DNA of 64,000 nucleotides, from NCBI GenBank assembly GCA_963377175.1, contig CAUJNA010000191.1, positions 318,045 to 382,044 on the forward strand, in the 5' to 3' direction. Both the position numbers and the translations under genes were made by a program. Of the stretch, positions 1 to 8,284 are shown in pieces; the first letter of the stretch is position 1; each line of letters starts with the position of its first letter. The notes beneath the pieces are model-generated. The model was not told where the DNA came from. It did no database searches and saw only the letters and a list, made by a program, of their open reading frames with translations. The DNA comes from Effrenium voratum (taxonomy: Eukaryota; Sar; Dinophyceae; Suessiales; Symbiodiniaceae).

Positions 1-3000
1 AGAACTAATGAGTATAATAGCTATGCAACAAAAACATTGCGCTCAACATACCTAAAACAAAGAATGAAAAATGCAATGACAAAATATGCAATCAAAAATA
101 AATTCCAAGTAACAGACCAACAATCAGCTTTCAAAAGTTATGCTAATTCTATAAAACTAGTAAATAAACATTTTCAAGGTGAAAAGGCACTATCAATGAT
201 ACACCACCAAAAAGATAGACTTTTAACCTTTTTGAAAACTAATAGAGCTATGAAACTGAATATAAGGGCAGAAGGTTTATTTTATCATTATTATGATGAT
301 GATGGAGTAATAAAACATACAGAGATACTTTATAATTTACCTGCTACAAGGTCAAACATTTATAATGAAACCGATTTGGATGAAGCAATTGAAAAATCAA
401 TCAAAGAGATTTTATTGAACATAGAAAAGTTAGAAGGTTCAGCATCTAATTTAAAATTTATAAAGATATTATCAATAACAATCCATTATGACAAATATGA
501 CCCAACTAGGGCGGGTAGTTATATAGATTTACCAGAATGGATTAAACTAAAAAAGGCATGTATTAATATCAAAAACAAAGATAACAAATGTTTTAAATAT
601 AGTGTTCAAAGTGTAGTGTTTGATATAATTAATAAATCAAATTCCCAAGAAATGTTCCATTACAACAAATTAAATGACAATATCTTAAACTGGGAAGGTG
701 TTAAATTTCCAACTGGTAATAAAGATATTGAAAGGTTTGAAGAAAATAATAGTAAGTTAGTTTCAATCAATGTTTATGAAATTGATGATACTTTGAATGA
801 AAAGAAAATTATAATTGATTACAGAACTAAAACAAGAGATGCTAAACATCAAATAAACCTTTTGAAAATTGAAATCAATAATAATAATCATTATGTAGTT
901 ATTAAAAGTCTAAGTCGTTTAATGAACTGGCAAACAAACAAAAATGACCAACCAAAACATTATTGTCATTATTGTTCTCATGCCTTTACTAGAAAGGATT
1001 TATTAACAAAACATTATGAAACTGGTTGTATGGCAACACATGGACAACAGTTTAAATTACCAAAAGAAGGTAGTTATATTGAATTTGAAAAATACAATAC
1101 AAAATTAAAATGTCCATTTGTTGTTTATGGAGATTTTGAGTGTATAACTGTAAATTCAAATAATGGCATCAAGGGCACGTATCAGGAACATAAACCATGC
1201 GGTTATATGTTGAATGTTGTAAATTCTATTGATAATACAAGTCAACCTTTTTTATACCGTGGAGAGGATTGTTTAGACCACTTTGTAAATAAATTAAGAG
1301 AAATTAAAAAAGATATTTTTGATAAAATGAATGTTAATAAACCAATGGATATTACAGATGAACAAGAAGCAGAATTTAGAAAAGCTACTGTATGTTCAAT
1401 ATGTAATAAGAATTTTAAACCAGAAGATACAAAAGTTCGTGACCACTGTCATTTTACTGGTGAGTATAGAGGTTGTGCTCACGAAAAATGTAATTTGGAT
1501 TATTCATTTAGATATTTCAAGATACCAGTATTTTTTCATAATTTAAAAAACTATGACTCTCACTTAATAATAGGCAAAGCAAATGAAATAAATAAGGAAT
1601 TGAACGAAAATAAGAGAATAGATGTAATAGCACAAAATAGCGAAAAGTTTATTACATTTTCATTTGGTTCATTACAGTTTAAAGATAGCATGGCTTTTCT
1701 CTCAGCATCTTTGGATAAATTAGTTAAGTTAAATAAATATGACATAGTAGGTAAAGATGAACATGATAAACCTATATATAAAAAGCGGAATGACTGGAAG
1801 GATAATTTCCGATTTTCATCAGCAAATCCATATATTAGAAATAAAACCGATTTAGACTTATTAACTGAAAAAGGAGTTTATCCTTACGACTACATGAATT
1901 CATTTGATAAATTCAATGAATCGCAATTACCGAATATAGAAGACTTTTACAGTAAATTATATGAAGAAGGTATAACAGATACACAACACACAAGGGCAAA
2001 AGTAATATGGGATAATTTCAATATCAAAAACCTAGGTGAATACCATGATTTATATTTGATGACAGATGTTTATTTGCTTAGTGATGTGTTTGAAAACTTT
2101 AGGGATATGTGCTTAAATTTTTATGGATTAGACCCTGCACATCACATAACATTACCTAATTATTCTTGGTCTGCCTTTTTATCTCTGACTGGTGTTAGAC
2201 TTCAACAAATACATAATAAAGATATGTATGAAATGATTGAAAAAGGTCTTCGTGGCGGGATGACTCAATGTGCTCATAAAAAAGTAGAAGCAAATAATAA
2301 ATACATGAATGAACAATATGACTTGTCAAAACCATCAAGTTATATAAGTTATTTAGATGCTAATAACTTGTATGGTCTGGCTATGAGTAAAAAACTACCG
2401 TTTGATAATTTCAATTGGTATTTTTCAAGGATGGATGAGAAGAAAGTATTAAGTTATAGCGATGATGATGACAAAGGCTATATTTTAGAAGTTGATTTAG
2501 AATATCCAAAAGAATTACATGATTTACATAGAGATTATCCATTAGCACCAGAAATTATGAGTGTTAGTGAGAATATGCTTTCACCAGTTCAAAAAGAAAT
2601 ACATAAAAAATATTATGGAAAAGATGCATCTGATGAAAAAACAAATAAACTAATATTAAATGTTATGGATAAGAAAAAGTATGTATTACATATATCAGCA
2701 TTGAAGTATTATTTAGAGCATGGATTAAAACTAAAGAAAGTCCATAGGGTAATTAGTTTTAATCAAGCAGATTTCTTAAAACCATACATTGATTTCAACA
2801 CCGAAAAACGAAAGAATGCTAAAACTGAATTTGAAAAAGATTTATTCAAATTATTAAATAACGCTGTATATGGAAAAACACTCGAAAACGTTCGTAATCA
2901 CAATGACTTCAGACTAATCAATACACCTGAACGCTTCCAGAAATTAGTAAATAAACCATCATACAAACATAGACACATTATAAATGAAGATTTAGTGGTG

Positions 3001-3315
3001 GTAGAACTTGAAAAGGCAATGGTAGAATTAGATAAACCTATTTATATGGGTCTATCAATTTTAGATTATTCTAAAATTCATATGTATTCTTTTTATTATG
3101 ATGTATTAAAACCTAAATATAACGATAAAATAAAATTAGCATATACTGACACTGATAGTTTTATTATCCATGTTGAAACTGTTGATATTTACACAGATTT
3201 TAAACATATAAATCAACATATGGATTTTTCAGATTATCCTAAAAATCATGAATGTTATAATGCTTCTAATAAAAAAGTTCTTGGGAAAATGAAGGATGAG
3301 TTAAATGGAAAATAA
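1..3315 (+). CDS. Protein-primed family B DNA polymerase (pPolB), main part, 5' end outside window
   Basis: Replicative polymerase of the DNA_pol_B_2 type, expected to copy the element genome from a protein primer. The frame is open from base 1; residue numbers here count from the TTG at 37. A C2H2 finger (HYCHYCSHAF) lies near residue 307. The exonuclease motif YGDFECI is near 363, the family-typical VRDHCH..G.YRG..H..CN segment near 466, and PVFFHNLKNYDSHLI near 497. Further motifs are FKDSMAFLSASLDKL near 547, polymerase motif A YLDANNLYGLAMS near 771, motif B KLLNNAVYGKT near 938 and motif C YTDTDS near 1036. All catalytic motifs are intact. The frame stops at 3313-3315 just after LGKMKDELNGK, where the family normally continues. 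The missing end is found one frame over at 3312-3623. Confidence 0.93.
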   Translation, partial: RTNEYNSYATKTLRSTYLKQRMKNAMTKYAIKNKFQVTDQQSAFKSYANSIKLVNKHFQGEKALSMIHHQKDRLLTFLKTNRAMKLNIRAEGLFYHYYDDDGVIKHTEILYNLPATRSNIYNETDLDEAIEKSIKEILLNIEKLEGSASNLKFIKILSITIHYDKYDPTRAGSYIDLPEWIKLKKACINIKNKDNKCFKYSVQSVVFDIINKSNSQEMFHYNKLNDNILNWEGVKFPTGNKDIERFEENNSKLVSINVYEIDDTLNEKKIIIDYRTKTRDAKHQINLLKIEINNNNHYVVIKSLSRLMNWQTNKNDQPKHYCHYCSHAFTRKDLLTKHYETGCMATHGQQFKLPKEGSYIEFEKYNTKLKCPFVVYGDFECITVNSNNGIKGTYQEHKPCGYMLNVVNSIDNTSQPFLYRGEDCLDHFVNKLREIKKDIFDKMNVNKPMDITDEQEAEFRKATVCSICNKNFKPEDTKVRDHCHFTGEYRGCAHEKCNLDYSFRYFKIPVFFHNLKNYDSHLIIGKANEINKELNENKRIDVIAQNSEKFITFSFGSLQFKDSMAFLSASLDKLVKLNKYDIVGKDEHDKPIYKKRNDWKDNFRFSSANPYIRNKTDLDLLTEKGVYPYDYMNSFDKFNESQLPNIEDFYSKLYEEGITDTQHTRAKVIWDNFNIKNLGEYHDLYLMTDVYLLSDVFENFRDMCLNFYGLDPAHHITLPNYSWSAFLSLTGVRLQQIHNKDMYEMIEKGLRGGMTQCAHKKVEANNKYMNEQYDLSKPSSYISYLDANNLYGLAMSKKLPFDNFNWYFSRMDEKKVLSYSDDDDKGYILEVDLEYPKELHDLHRDYPLAPEIMSVSENMLSPVQKEIHKKYYGKDASDEKTNKLILNVMDKKKYVLHISALKYYLEHGLKLKKVHRVISFNQADFLKPYIDFNTEKRKNAKTEFEKDLFKLLNNAVYGKTLENVRNHNDFRLINTPERFQKLVNKPSYKHRHIINEDLVVVELEKAMVELDKPIYMGLSILDYSKIHMYSFYYDVLKPKYNDKIKLAYTDTDSFIIHVETVDIYTDFKHINQHMDFSDYPKNHECYNASNKKVLGKMKDELNGK

Positions 3316-3623
3316 TGACACACTTCATAGGTTTGAAACCTAAATCATATTGTTATAAAGTGTATGGAGAAGATGAAGAACATAAGAGGAGTAAAGGCAT
3401 TGTTAAACATAAAGTGGCGACCTGTTTAAACTATGACAAGTATGAAGAAACATTAAATGGTGATTTGAAGGATAAAGTTGAATTTAACACTATACGCTCA
3501 AAAAACCATCAAATATATAGCATTAATCAAGTTAAGTATTCGCTTAGTAATTATGATAATAAAAGATATTGGTTAGATAATTGTAGCAGTTTACCGTTTG
3601 GACATTATTCAATTAACCAATAA
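3312..3623 (+). pseudogene. C-terminal piece of pPolB, displaced by a frameshift
   Basis: About 100 residues that follow directly from the polymerase above in a different frame. The text begins with MTHFIGLKPKSYCYKVYG and continues into a K-G-I-V-K segment, the usual C-terminal thumb region of pPolB after the KDE motif. The junction is a run of four A residues at 3309-3312; one extra A would restore a continuous frame. I infer a one-base deletion or a sequencing error in the homopolymer, not a separate gene. Its stop lies 15 bases inside the convergent integrase gene (tail-to-tail overlap). Confidence 0.85.
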
Positions 3624-4622
3624 AATTTCGTGCCTATTGTATTTTTTACTTAATCCATCCAATTTATAATAGCGATTATTAAGTAAATCCATACCTACAA
3701 GTATTACCTTATATTTTCTCTCACTCCACACGGAACGGCTCTCTTTCTTAGAAACAAAATTTCCCTTACCTTTGCTATAAACTTTAACAGAATCTCCCTC
3801 AGTCACATTTGGATACTTTCTATTATGCTTTTCTTTCAGTATTTGGTTTGCTCTAACATCTAAAACATTGTCTAAATCGTGTGCTTTGTTTGGTGTTGTT
3901 TGTGTGCTACTATGTATTTGACTACTATTATATTTCTTCAGTGATACTTTCATCATTTCAACCCATGACCCTTTATGATGACGAAGTCTATCACTAATCA
4001 TTTTCTTAATAGTTCTAATCATTCTCTCCGCTTGTGATGCATGAGTTTTAGTAATAATTAATTCAATTCCTTCACCTTTCAAATAATTCTGTATCTTCTT
4101 ACTATTTAATGCTCCTTCATCATCACTATATATACTAAGTGGATAGCCTAGAACTTTAAAACATTCCAACATAGCATTGAAAAAAGTATCAATATCATTA
4201 TTTTCCATTGGAACTATATGACACTTTTTACTGAAAATATCGATACAAACAAAACCAAATTTAGGTTGATTTTTAACATCAACACCAACGTCGCGACTAC
4301 TTCGCGAGGATTGGTTTTTACCAACTTCGCGACTACTTCGCGAGGATTGGTTTTCCCCAACGTCATTTAACAAACTTGACATGACCATTAAATCAATTTG
4401 GAATTCATATTTTGGAAAAGGTGCCGTGTATGAATTGTAGTTCTTATAATTTCTTGTTTGCTTGTTTGGTTGAGATTTCATCCATTTAGAAACATAATCT
4501 AATGTAAAACCTGCTTCAACTTTATTCGCTTTTTCATATAAATCTCTAACAGAACCGAACCCCTCATCAATATTGTAATATATCTTTTTTAAAATTTCAT
4601 CCTTATCTAATTTCCTACTCAT
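3609..4622 (-). CDS. Retroviral-type (rve) DDE integrase of the polinton-like element
   Basis: Integrase of 337 residues, probably the enzyme that inserted the element into the host chromosome. The catalytic core shows the first Asp in FQIDLMVMS, the second in IYSDDEGAL and the Glu in HASQAERMIRTIKK. A basic, beta-rich C-terminal region follows (VKVYSKGKGNF, VWSERKYKV, YKLDGLSKKYNRHEILLV). No chromodomain is seen. Between the first and second catalytic Asp sits an unusual insert of two near-identical 12-residue units (SSRSSREVGKNQ), made by a 36-bp direct repeat at 4291-4362 that contains NruI-type TCGCGA palindromes. The insert does not disturb the catalytic residues. The gene is convergent with the polymerase and its 3' end overlaps the polymerase frame by 15 bases. 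It starts at ATG 4622, just downstream of the palindromic spacer at 4635-4699. Confidence 0.9.
   Translation of the reverse strand: MSRKLDKDEILKKIYYNIDEGFGSVRDLYEKANKVEAGFTLDYVSKWMKSQPNKQTRNYKNYNSYTAPFPKYEFQIDLMVMSSLLNDVGENQSSRSSREVGKNQSSRSSRDVGVDVKNQPKFGFVCIDIFSKKCHIVPMENNDIDTFFNAMLECFKVLGYPLSIYSDDEGALNSKKIQNYLKGEGIELIITKTHASQAERMIRTIKKMISDRLRHHKGSWVEMMKVSLKKYNSSQIHSSTQTTPNKAHDLDNVLDVRANQILKEKHNRKYPNVTEGDSVKVYSKGKGNFVSKKESRSVWSERKYKVILVGMDLLNNRYYKLDGLSKKYNRHEILLVN
4291..4362. repeat. 36-bp direct repeat with TCGCGA palindromes inside the integrase gene
   Basis: Two copies begin at 4291 and 4327. Each has TCGCGA-CTACT-TCGCGA, an inverted repeat of self-complementary hexamers, followed by GGATTGGTTTT. 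The unit is 12 codons long, so it keeps the integrase frame open. It is far more CpG-rich than the surrounding AT-rich viral DNA, which suggests a foreign insertion followed by tandem duplication. Confidence 0.8.
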
Positions 4623-4634
4623 TATAAATTACAT

Positions 4635-4699
4635 GATATTATTTTTGAATAATATCAAACAATTTAAAAATTACATGATATTATTTTTTTAATAATATC
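4635..4699. terminator. Two tandem AT-rich hairpins between zinc-finger gene and integrase
   Basis: Two perfect 9-bp stems, GATATTATT with AATAATATC. The first is at 4635-4643/4648-4656 with a 4-base loop, the second at 4677-4685/4691-4699 with a 5-base loop. They sit within a 42-bp direct repeat that includes AATTACAT and ACAATT flanks. On the minus strand they follow the stop codon of the zinc-finger gene (4706) and precede the integrase start (4622). This fits a transcript-end or processing hairpin like those described between genes of mimiviruses. The function is inferred. Confidence 0.55.
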
Positions 4700-4705
4700 A
4701 TACAA

Positions 4706-5041
4706 TTATACTAAATGCTTTTGACATTTCTTAGACTTCTTATGTTTTGATAAATTTGATTTACAACTCAATTGACATCCGCAAATATCACAAATACATG
4801 TTTGTTTTGTCTTTTCTTTATAGTATGTTTTAAAATAGTTATCATCATTTGGTTTCCTATTGTAGTATCCGTTATCCTGTTTTCTCCATTCAGCATTTTT
4901 TGTCTTCGGTTCTTCTTCTGATGATATGTCGCTTGTTTCTGAACTAATAAATTCATCATTTCCTATACTGTTCCATAACATATCAAACATATCATTAGTC
5001 ATTGTCATTTTCACGCCATTATCAACAAAATATGACGGCAT
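4706..5041 (-). CDS. Small C2H2 zinc-finger protein
   Basis: Protein of 111 residues. The N-terminal half is acidic (ISSETSDISSEEEPKT). The C-terminal third carries one C2H2-type finger: CDICGCQLSCKSNLSKHKK, with two Cys followed by His and a terminal KKCQKH. Such single-finger proteins occur in polinton-like and giant viruses; a DNA-binding or regulatory role is possible but not shown. Its ATG at 5041 is immediately preceded on the minus strand by an ATATAAAATATA tract. It lies in the same direction as the integrase and the structural genes. Confidence 0.65.
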   Translation of the reverse strand: MPSYFVDNGVKMTMTNDMFDMLWNSIGNDEFISSETSDISSEEEPKTKNAEWRKQDNGYYNRKPNDDNYFKTYYKEKTKQTCICDICGCQLSCKSNLSKHKKSKKCQKHLV

Positions 5042-5122
5042 TATATTTTATATATAAAAGGTGATTATTCTTTAAGTGACTTTTTATTATTTTCCTCCAA
5101 TTAGACTTTTATTTTATTATTA

Positions 5123-6034
5123 TTATTTTATTTTTATTATCATTATTATTATTATTTTATTTTTTTCTTTATTCTTATCTTTATCCTTATCTTCATCTTC
5201 ACTTTCAGCATCAGTAGGAACAGGGATGTCAGTAGGTGGAGCTATTTCATAATTAACATTTTCTTCTGATGATGACGAATTAACAGTATGTGTTGAAGAA
5301 CTATTAACAGTGATAGGTGGAGAACTATGAACACTAACAGGTGGTTCTGTGTTTAAATCAACTTCTTCACTAACATTTGTATTCAACCAATTCATTATAG
5401 CAGTTGCTATATCGTATGATGTTACTAATGAATTCATTGTTAAATTAACTAATAACTCAGAACCTTGAATTGTAGTTAATGTAGTGTGGTATGTTAAATG
5501 TGCTACTATTTGTCCTATACTAAAACCTGACCTCATCATAAATTCTATAATCCTCATCAACATAAATAATTTCTTTCTATATCTATCAATGTCATCATCA
5601 TTTTTGTCATCATCATCATCATCGTCATCATCATATAAATCAGGGTCATATGTAAATGCTTCTGCTTCTGCTTCAGCCTTGGTTATCAATTTGCTTTTGA
5701 AACTCTTTGAAGAACCGCCTAATAGTTTTGTCATATCATCAAAATTATAAGTTTGTGTCTCTTTATCATTTGGTAGGTCTGTTTGTGTTGCCTTGTTTTC
5801 TTTGTTAAGCGTTTGTGTTGCCTTGTCTGCCATCATAACTTCTGCGTTCATATATCTTTCTTTATTTTTATAATTCATTAAATCCATTTTATCAAAATCA
5901 AAATTATTCAATAACATATCTTTTTTGTATTTCTTCAATATAACTGTTGTTTTCATTTTGCTTGTGATTGCTTGTTTAAGCATTTCATCATAAGTAGGGC
6001 GTTTCCTTAACTCGTGCTTGCGGTTTTTAATCAT
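5123..6034 (-). CDS. Charged viral protein with three dynein-light-chain-like KxTQT motifs
   Basis: Protein of 303 residues without a recognised domain. The N-terminus (LRKRPTYDEMLKQAI, residues 9-23) resembles the start of the next gene at 6072-7106. Residues 71-95 hold KATQT, KATQT and KETQT spaced exactly ten residues apart, the form of the LC8/DYNLL anchoring motif [KR]xTQT. Then come an Asp-rich stretch, a hydrophobic/helical segment (LFMLMRIIEFMMRSGFSIG) and a Ser/Thr-Pro-rich region. The C-terminus is a low-complexity K/D/E tail ending in isoleucine-rich residues encoded by ATT repeats. A virion-core, scaffold or transport adaptor is conceivable but unproven. Confidence 0.65.
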   Translation of the reverse strand: MIKNRKHELRKRPTYDEMLKQAITSKMKTTVILKKYKKDMLLNNFDFDKMDLMNYKNKERYMNAEVMMADKATQTLNKENKATQTDLPNDKETQTYNFDDMTKLLGGSSKSFKSKLITKAEAEAEAFTYDPDLYDDDDDDDDDKNDDDIDRYRKKLFMLMRIIEFMMRSGFSIGQIVAHLTYHTTLTTIQGSELLVNLTMNSLVTSYDIATAIMNWLNTNVSEEVDLNTEPPVSVHSSPPITVNSSSTHTVNSSSSEENVNYEIAPPTDIPVPTDAESEDEDKDKDKNKEKNKIIIIMIIKIK

Positions 6035-6071
6035 TTTATATAATTATTGATAAAATATATAAATGATTTAT

Positions 6072-7106
6072 TTAACCCTTTGTTGCTTTACCTTTTCCTT
6101 TCATAACTCTCCAATCTTCCATTCTTTTTCTTAGCAATTCATCATTTACTTTCGTCGTCCATTTTCCACTGTTTATGAGTTTCTCCACCAGTCCAACTAA
6201 ATAAGTTCTACCTGTTTCCTTTTTTCCTTTGCCCTTTTTCTTTGTGTTTGAATATTGTTGTTCCTGTTCTTCAGTAAGTCCTGCTCCTCTTAAATGTAAT
6301 TGAAATAATAAGTCTTCTTCTTTTACTGTGCTTCCTCTCCAATGGTTTATATCAGTTGAATAGTCAATGGTTTCCTTATGTGTTCTTGTTTGTCTTTGTT
6401 GGACTGTGGATGAACTGTCAGCGCTGTCCCTTGTTTGTTCTCTTCTTTCTTCCAACTCTTTTGCTTTATTTTCAGAAATTTGTTTGACAAATGATGATGC
6501 CACTTTCCTTGCTACATCTTTTGATTGACGATTTACAAGGCCTTTAACATATTCTTTTGATGTGGCTTCTGCTGTCATTCTTTCAGTGGTTATTTCTTCC
6601 AGTGGTGGTAAGTCTTCAGAGTCGTTTGATTTTGCGGTCATCATTGACTGGATACTTGGTCTTCTCCCCTCTTGTCCTTCTAATTGTCTTGCTCGTTGTG
6701 CTCGTTGGTGTAGGTCTGCTATTTGTTCGCTACTAACTCTTTTTGAAACTTGACTGATTTGTTGTTCGTGTTGTTCCTCGGCATCATCCATTGAGGCACT
6801 TAGCGATTGTATTGCTTCATCTCTTAAATCATCCATTTCATCGTCTCTCGATATATCAAAATGTTCTGTTTGATTTTCCCCATCTAACATTTTTTGAAAG
6901 CGTTGTTGTCTCAAATCTACTGTATTATTATCATACACTGTTCCTAATGGACTATCACGAAAATAATAAGCGTTTCTGTCTATTACATCTCTTATATTCT
7001 TATTTTTATATTCTTCCTTTGTAATGTCCTTTATCAGTTCATTATAAGACGGTCTTAATCTTAATTGAGATTTTAATGTTTTCATCTGTGTATCGTCTAA
7101 TCTCAT
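6072..7106 (-). CDS. Coiled-coil, highly charged viral protein with RPSYNELI module
   Basis: Protein of 344 residues, rich in E, Q, R and K, with predicted helix or coiled coil over about residues 60-230. It has no enzyme motif. The N-terminal block (LRLRPSYNELIKDIT, then NIRDVIDRNAYYF) is related to the N-termini of the proteins at 5123-6034 and 7161-7625. The C-terminal part has GAGLTEEQEQQYSN and a basic GKGKGK-type segment, then a short globular-looking stretch (YLVGLVEKLINSGKWTTK) and a basic tail MKGKGKATKG. The basic tail suggests nucleic-acid contact. A minor virion or core protein is the best guess from its place beside the capsid genes. Confidence 0.65.
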   Translation of the reverse strand: MRLDDTQMKTLKSQLRLRPSYNELIKDITKEEYKNKNIRDVIDRNAYYFRDSPLGTVYDNNTVDLRQQRFQKMLDGENQTEHFDISRDDEMDDLRDEAIQSLSASMDDAEEQHEQQISQVSKRVSSEQIADLHQRAQRARQLEGQEGRRPSIQSMMTAKSNDSEDLPPLEEITTERMTAEATSKEYVKGLVNRQSKDVARKVASSFVKQISENKAKELEERREQTRDSADSSSTVQQRQTRTHKETIDYSTDINHWRGSTVKEEDLLFQLHLRGAGLTEEQEQQYSNTKKKGKGKKETGRTYLVGLVEKLINSGKWTTKVNDELLRKRMEDWRVMKGKGKATKG

Positions 7107-7116
7107 TGGTATATAA

Positions 7117-7152
7117 AATTAATTAGATTATAATTTATTAATCTAATTAATT
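7117..7152. terminator. 14-bp perfect palindrome between two minus-strand viral genes
   Basis: AATTAATTAGATTA at 7117-7130 pairs perfectly with TAATCTAATTAATT at 7139-7152, with an 8-base loop. It lies directly after the stop of the gene at 7161-7625 and before the ATG of the gene ending at 7106. It is likely a transcript-end hairpin; it could also serve as a regulatory site for the downstream gene. Confidence 0.55.
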
Positions 7153-7160
7153 CAAGTAAT

Positions 7161-7625
7161 TTAATCAAAATTAAAATCCTTTCTTAATTGATTGATTATT
7201 CCTTTCTTCTTCTTAACCATTTCTGAATATGATTTACCTGTTTCACTTGATGGGTGATGTCTCAACTTTTCACCTTCCAACCTTTGAATTTCGTTAAAAT
7301 ACGCCTGCGCTTCATCTTGATATCTTCTTTTATTTTGAAATACAGCATAATCTTTTTTAGCGCTATGACGTTCTAATTGTTCTTGTAAGTCTTTCAAATA
7401 TGTATAATTAGGTTGATGTGCCTTGTTGTCTCCTTCATAATAGTAATGTTGAGTTGATTTATATTTCTTCTTCTTTTTGGGTTTATTTGTTTCAAAAACT
7501 GCTTTTCTATCAATAACATCACTGATATTCGGTTTGTCTTTATTTTGCGGTTCTGTTATTCTATTTACAACGTTGTCATAAATTTCTCTACGGCGCATAA
7601 GCAATTGTTTCTTATCAATAATCAT
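7161..7625 (-). CDS. Small basic viral protein, paralogous N-terminus
   Basis: Protein of 154 residues, Lys/Gln/Tyr-rich. Residues 8-45 (REIYDNVVNRIT, then NISDVIDRKAVF) align with the N-terminal block of the upstream-coordinate neighbour (YNELIKDIT, then NIRDVIDRNAYYF). A KKKKKYKS patch follows, then a helical region (YLKDLQEQLERHSAKK), and the end is again basic. No known fold is recognised. The ATG at 7625 is abutted on the minus strand by TATTATATATA. Confidence 0.6.
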   Translation of the reverse strand: MIIDKKQLLMRRREIYDNVVNRITEPQNKDKPNISDVIDRKAVFETNKPKKKKKYKSTQHYYYEGDNKAHQPNYTYLKDLQEQLERHSAKKDYAVFQNKRRYQDEAQAYFNEIQRLEGEKLRHHPSSETGKSYSEMVKKKKGIINQLRKDFNFD

Positions 7626-7660
7626 TATATATAATACTAATTAGATTATAAATATATTTA

Positions 7661-8233
7661 TCAAATAATTTTACTTGCTAAATTATTAATTTTCTGTTTA
7701 TTTTTATTATCTCGCTCTACCTTCATATTATTGTAACGGTCTTTTGCAGTTTCAAATACTTTATTAGCAGTTGTTTCTAAATGTTTTTTCAATCTTTCTT
7801 CTACTCTTCTTTCTATTTCTTGTTCATCCACTTTTGGAATATTATCTTTAACTTTTTCATATACATTATTCTCAAATTCTTTTGCTTGTTCTGGATGCAT
7901 AATTTTTCTACGAACAACTTTGTTAGGGTCTGGTTCTTTTTTAACTGGTATTCCATTACAGTTATGACGATATTTGAAAGTGTATTTTGTTAAATATTTT
8001 TTACACTTTGGACACTCCACTTTCTCAGTTGAGTATGTTTTAGATTTTAATTCTTGCTTTGGTTCGTGTTCTTCTTCTTCTTCTACTTTATTATTTTCTT
8101 CATTTATAATATTATTAGTTTCTACTTCTTTACTTTCTTCATTAATAATAGGTTCTTCTTTAATGTCTTCTACTTCTTTAGGTGCTTCATTATTTTCACT
8201 GCCTACATCTACTATTTCAATATTTTTAACCAT
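7661..8233 (-). CDS. Acidic coiled-coil protein with a CxxC...HxxxC zinc-binding motif
   Basis: Protein of 190 residues. The first 75 residues are very acidic (repeated EE, NEE, KVEEEEEHEP). A compact zinc-binding-like motif, CPKCKKYLTKYTFKYRHNC, follows at about residues 74-92. The rest is a long charged helix (EQEIERRVEERLKKHLET). The short Cys/His motif resembles motifs I recall from virus-encoded proteins, but I cannot name the family. It probably belongs with the structural block. Confidence 0.6.
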   Translation of the reverse strand: MVKNIEIVDVGSENNEAPKEVEDIKEEPIINEESKEVETNNIINEENNKVEEEEEHEPKQELKSKTYSTEKVECPKCKKYLTKYTFKYRHNCNGIPVKKEPDPNKVVRRKIMHPEQAKEFENNVYEKVKDNIPKVDEQEIERRVEERLKKHLETTANKVFETAKDRYNNMKVERDNKNKQKINNLASKII

Positions 8234-8284
8234 ATAATTAGTATATAATAAATATTTATATTAAAATATTTAATATATGCTTTT

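Noticed and set aside
5484..5750. Plus-strand Ser-rich ORF
   Set aside because: Shadow of the Asp-repeat codons of the minus-strand gene at 5123-6034.
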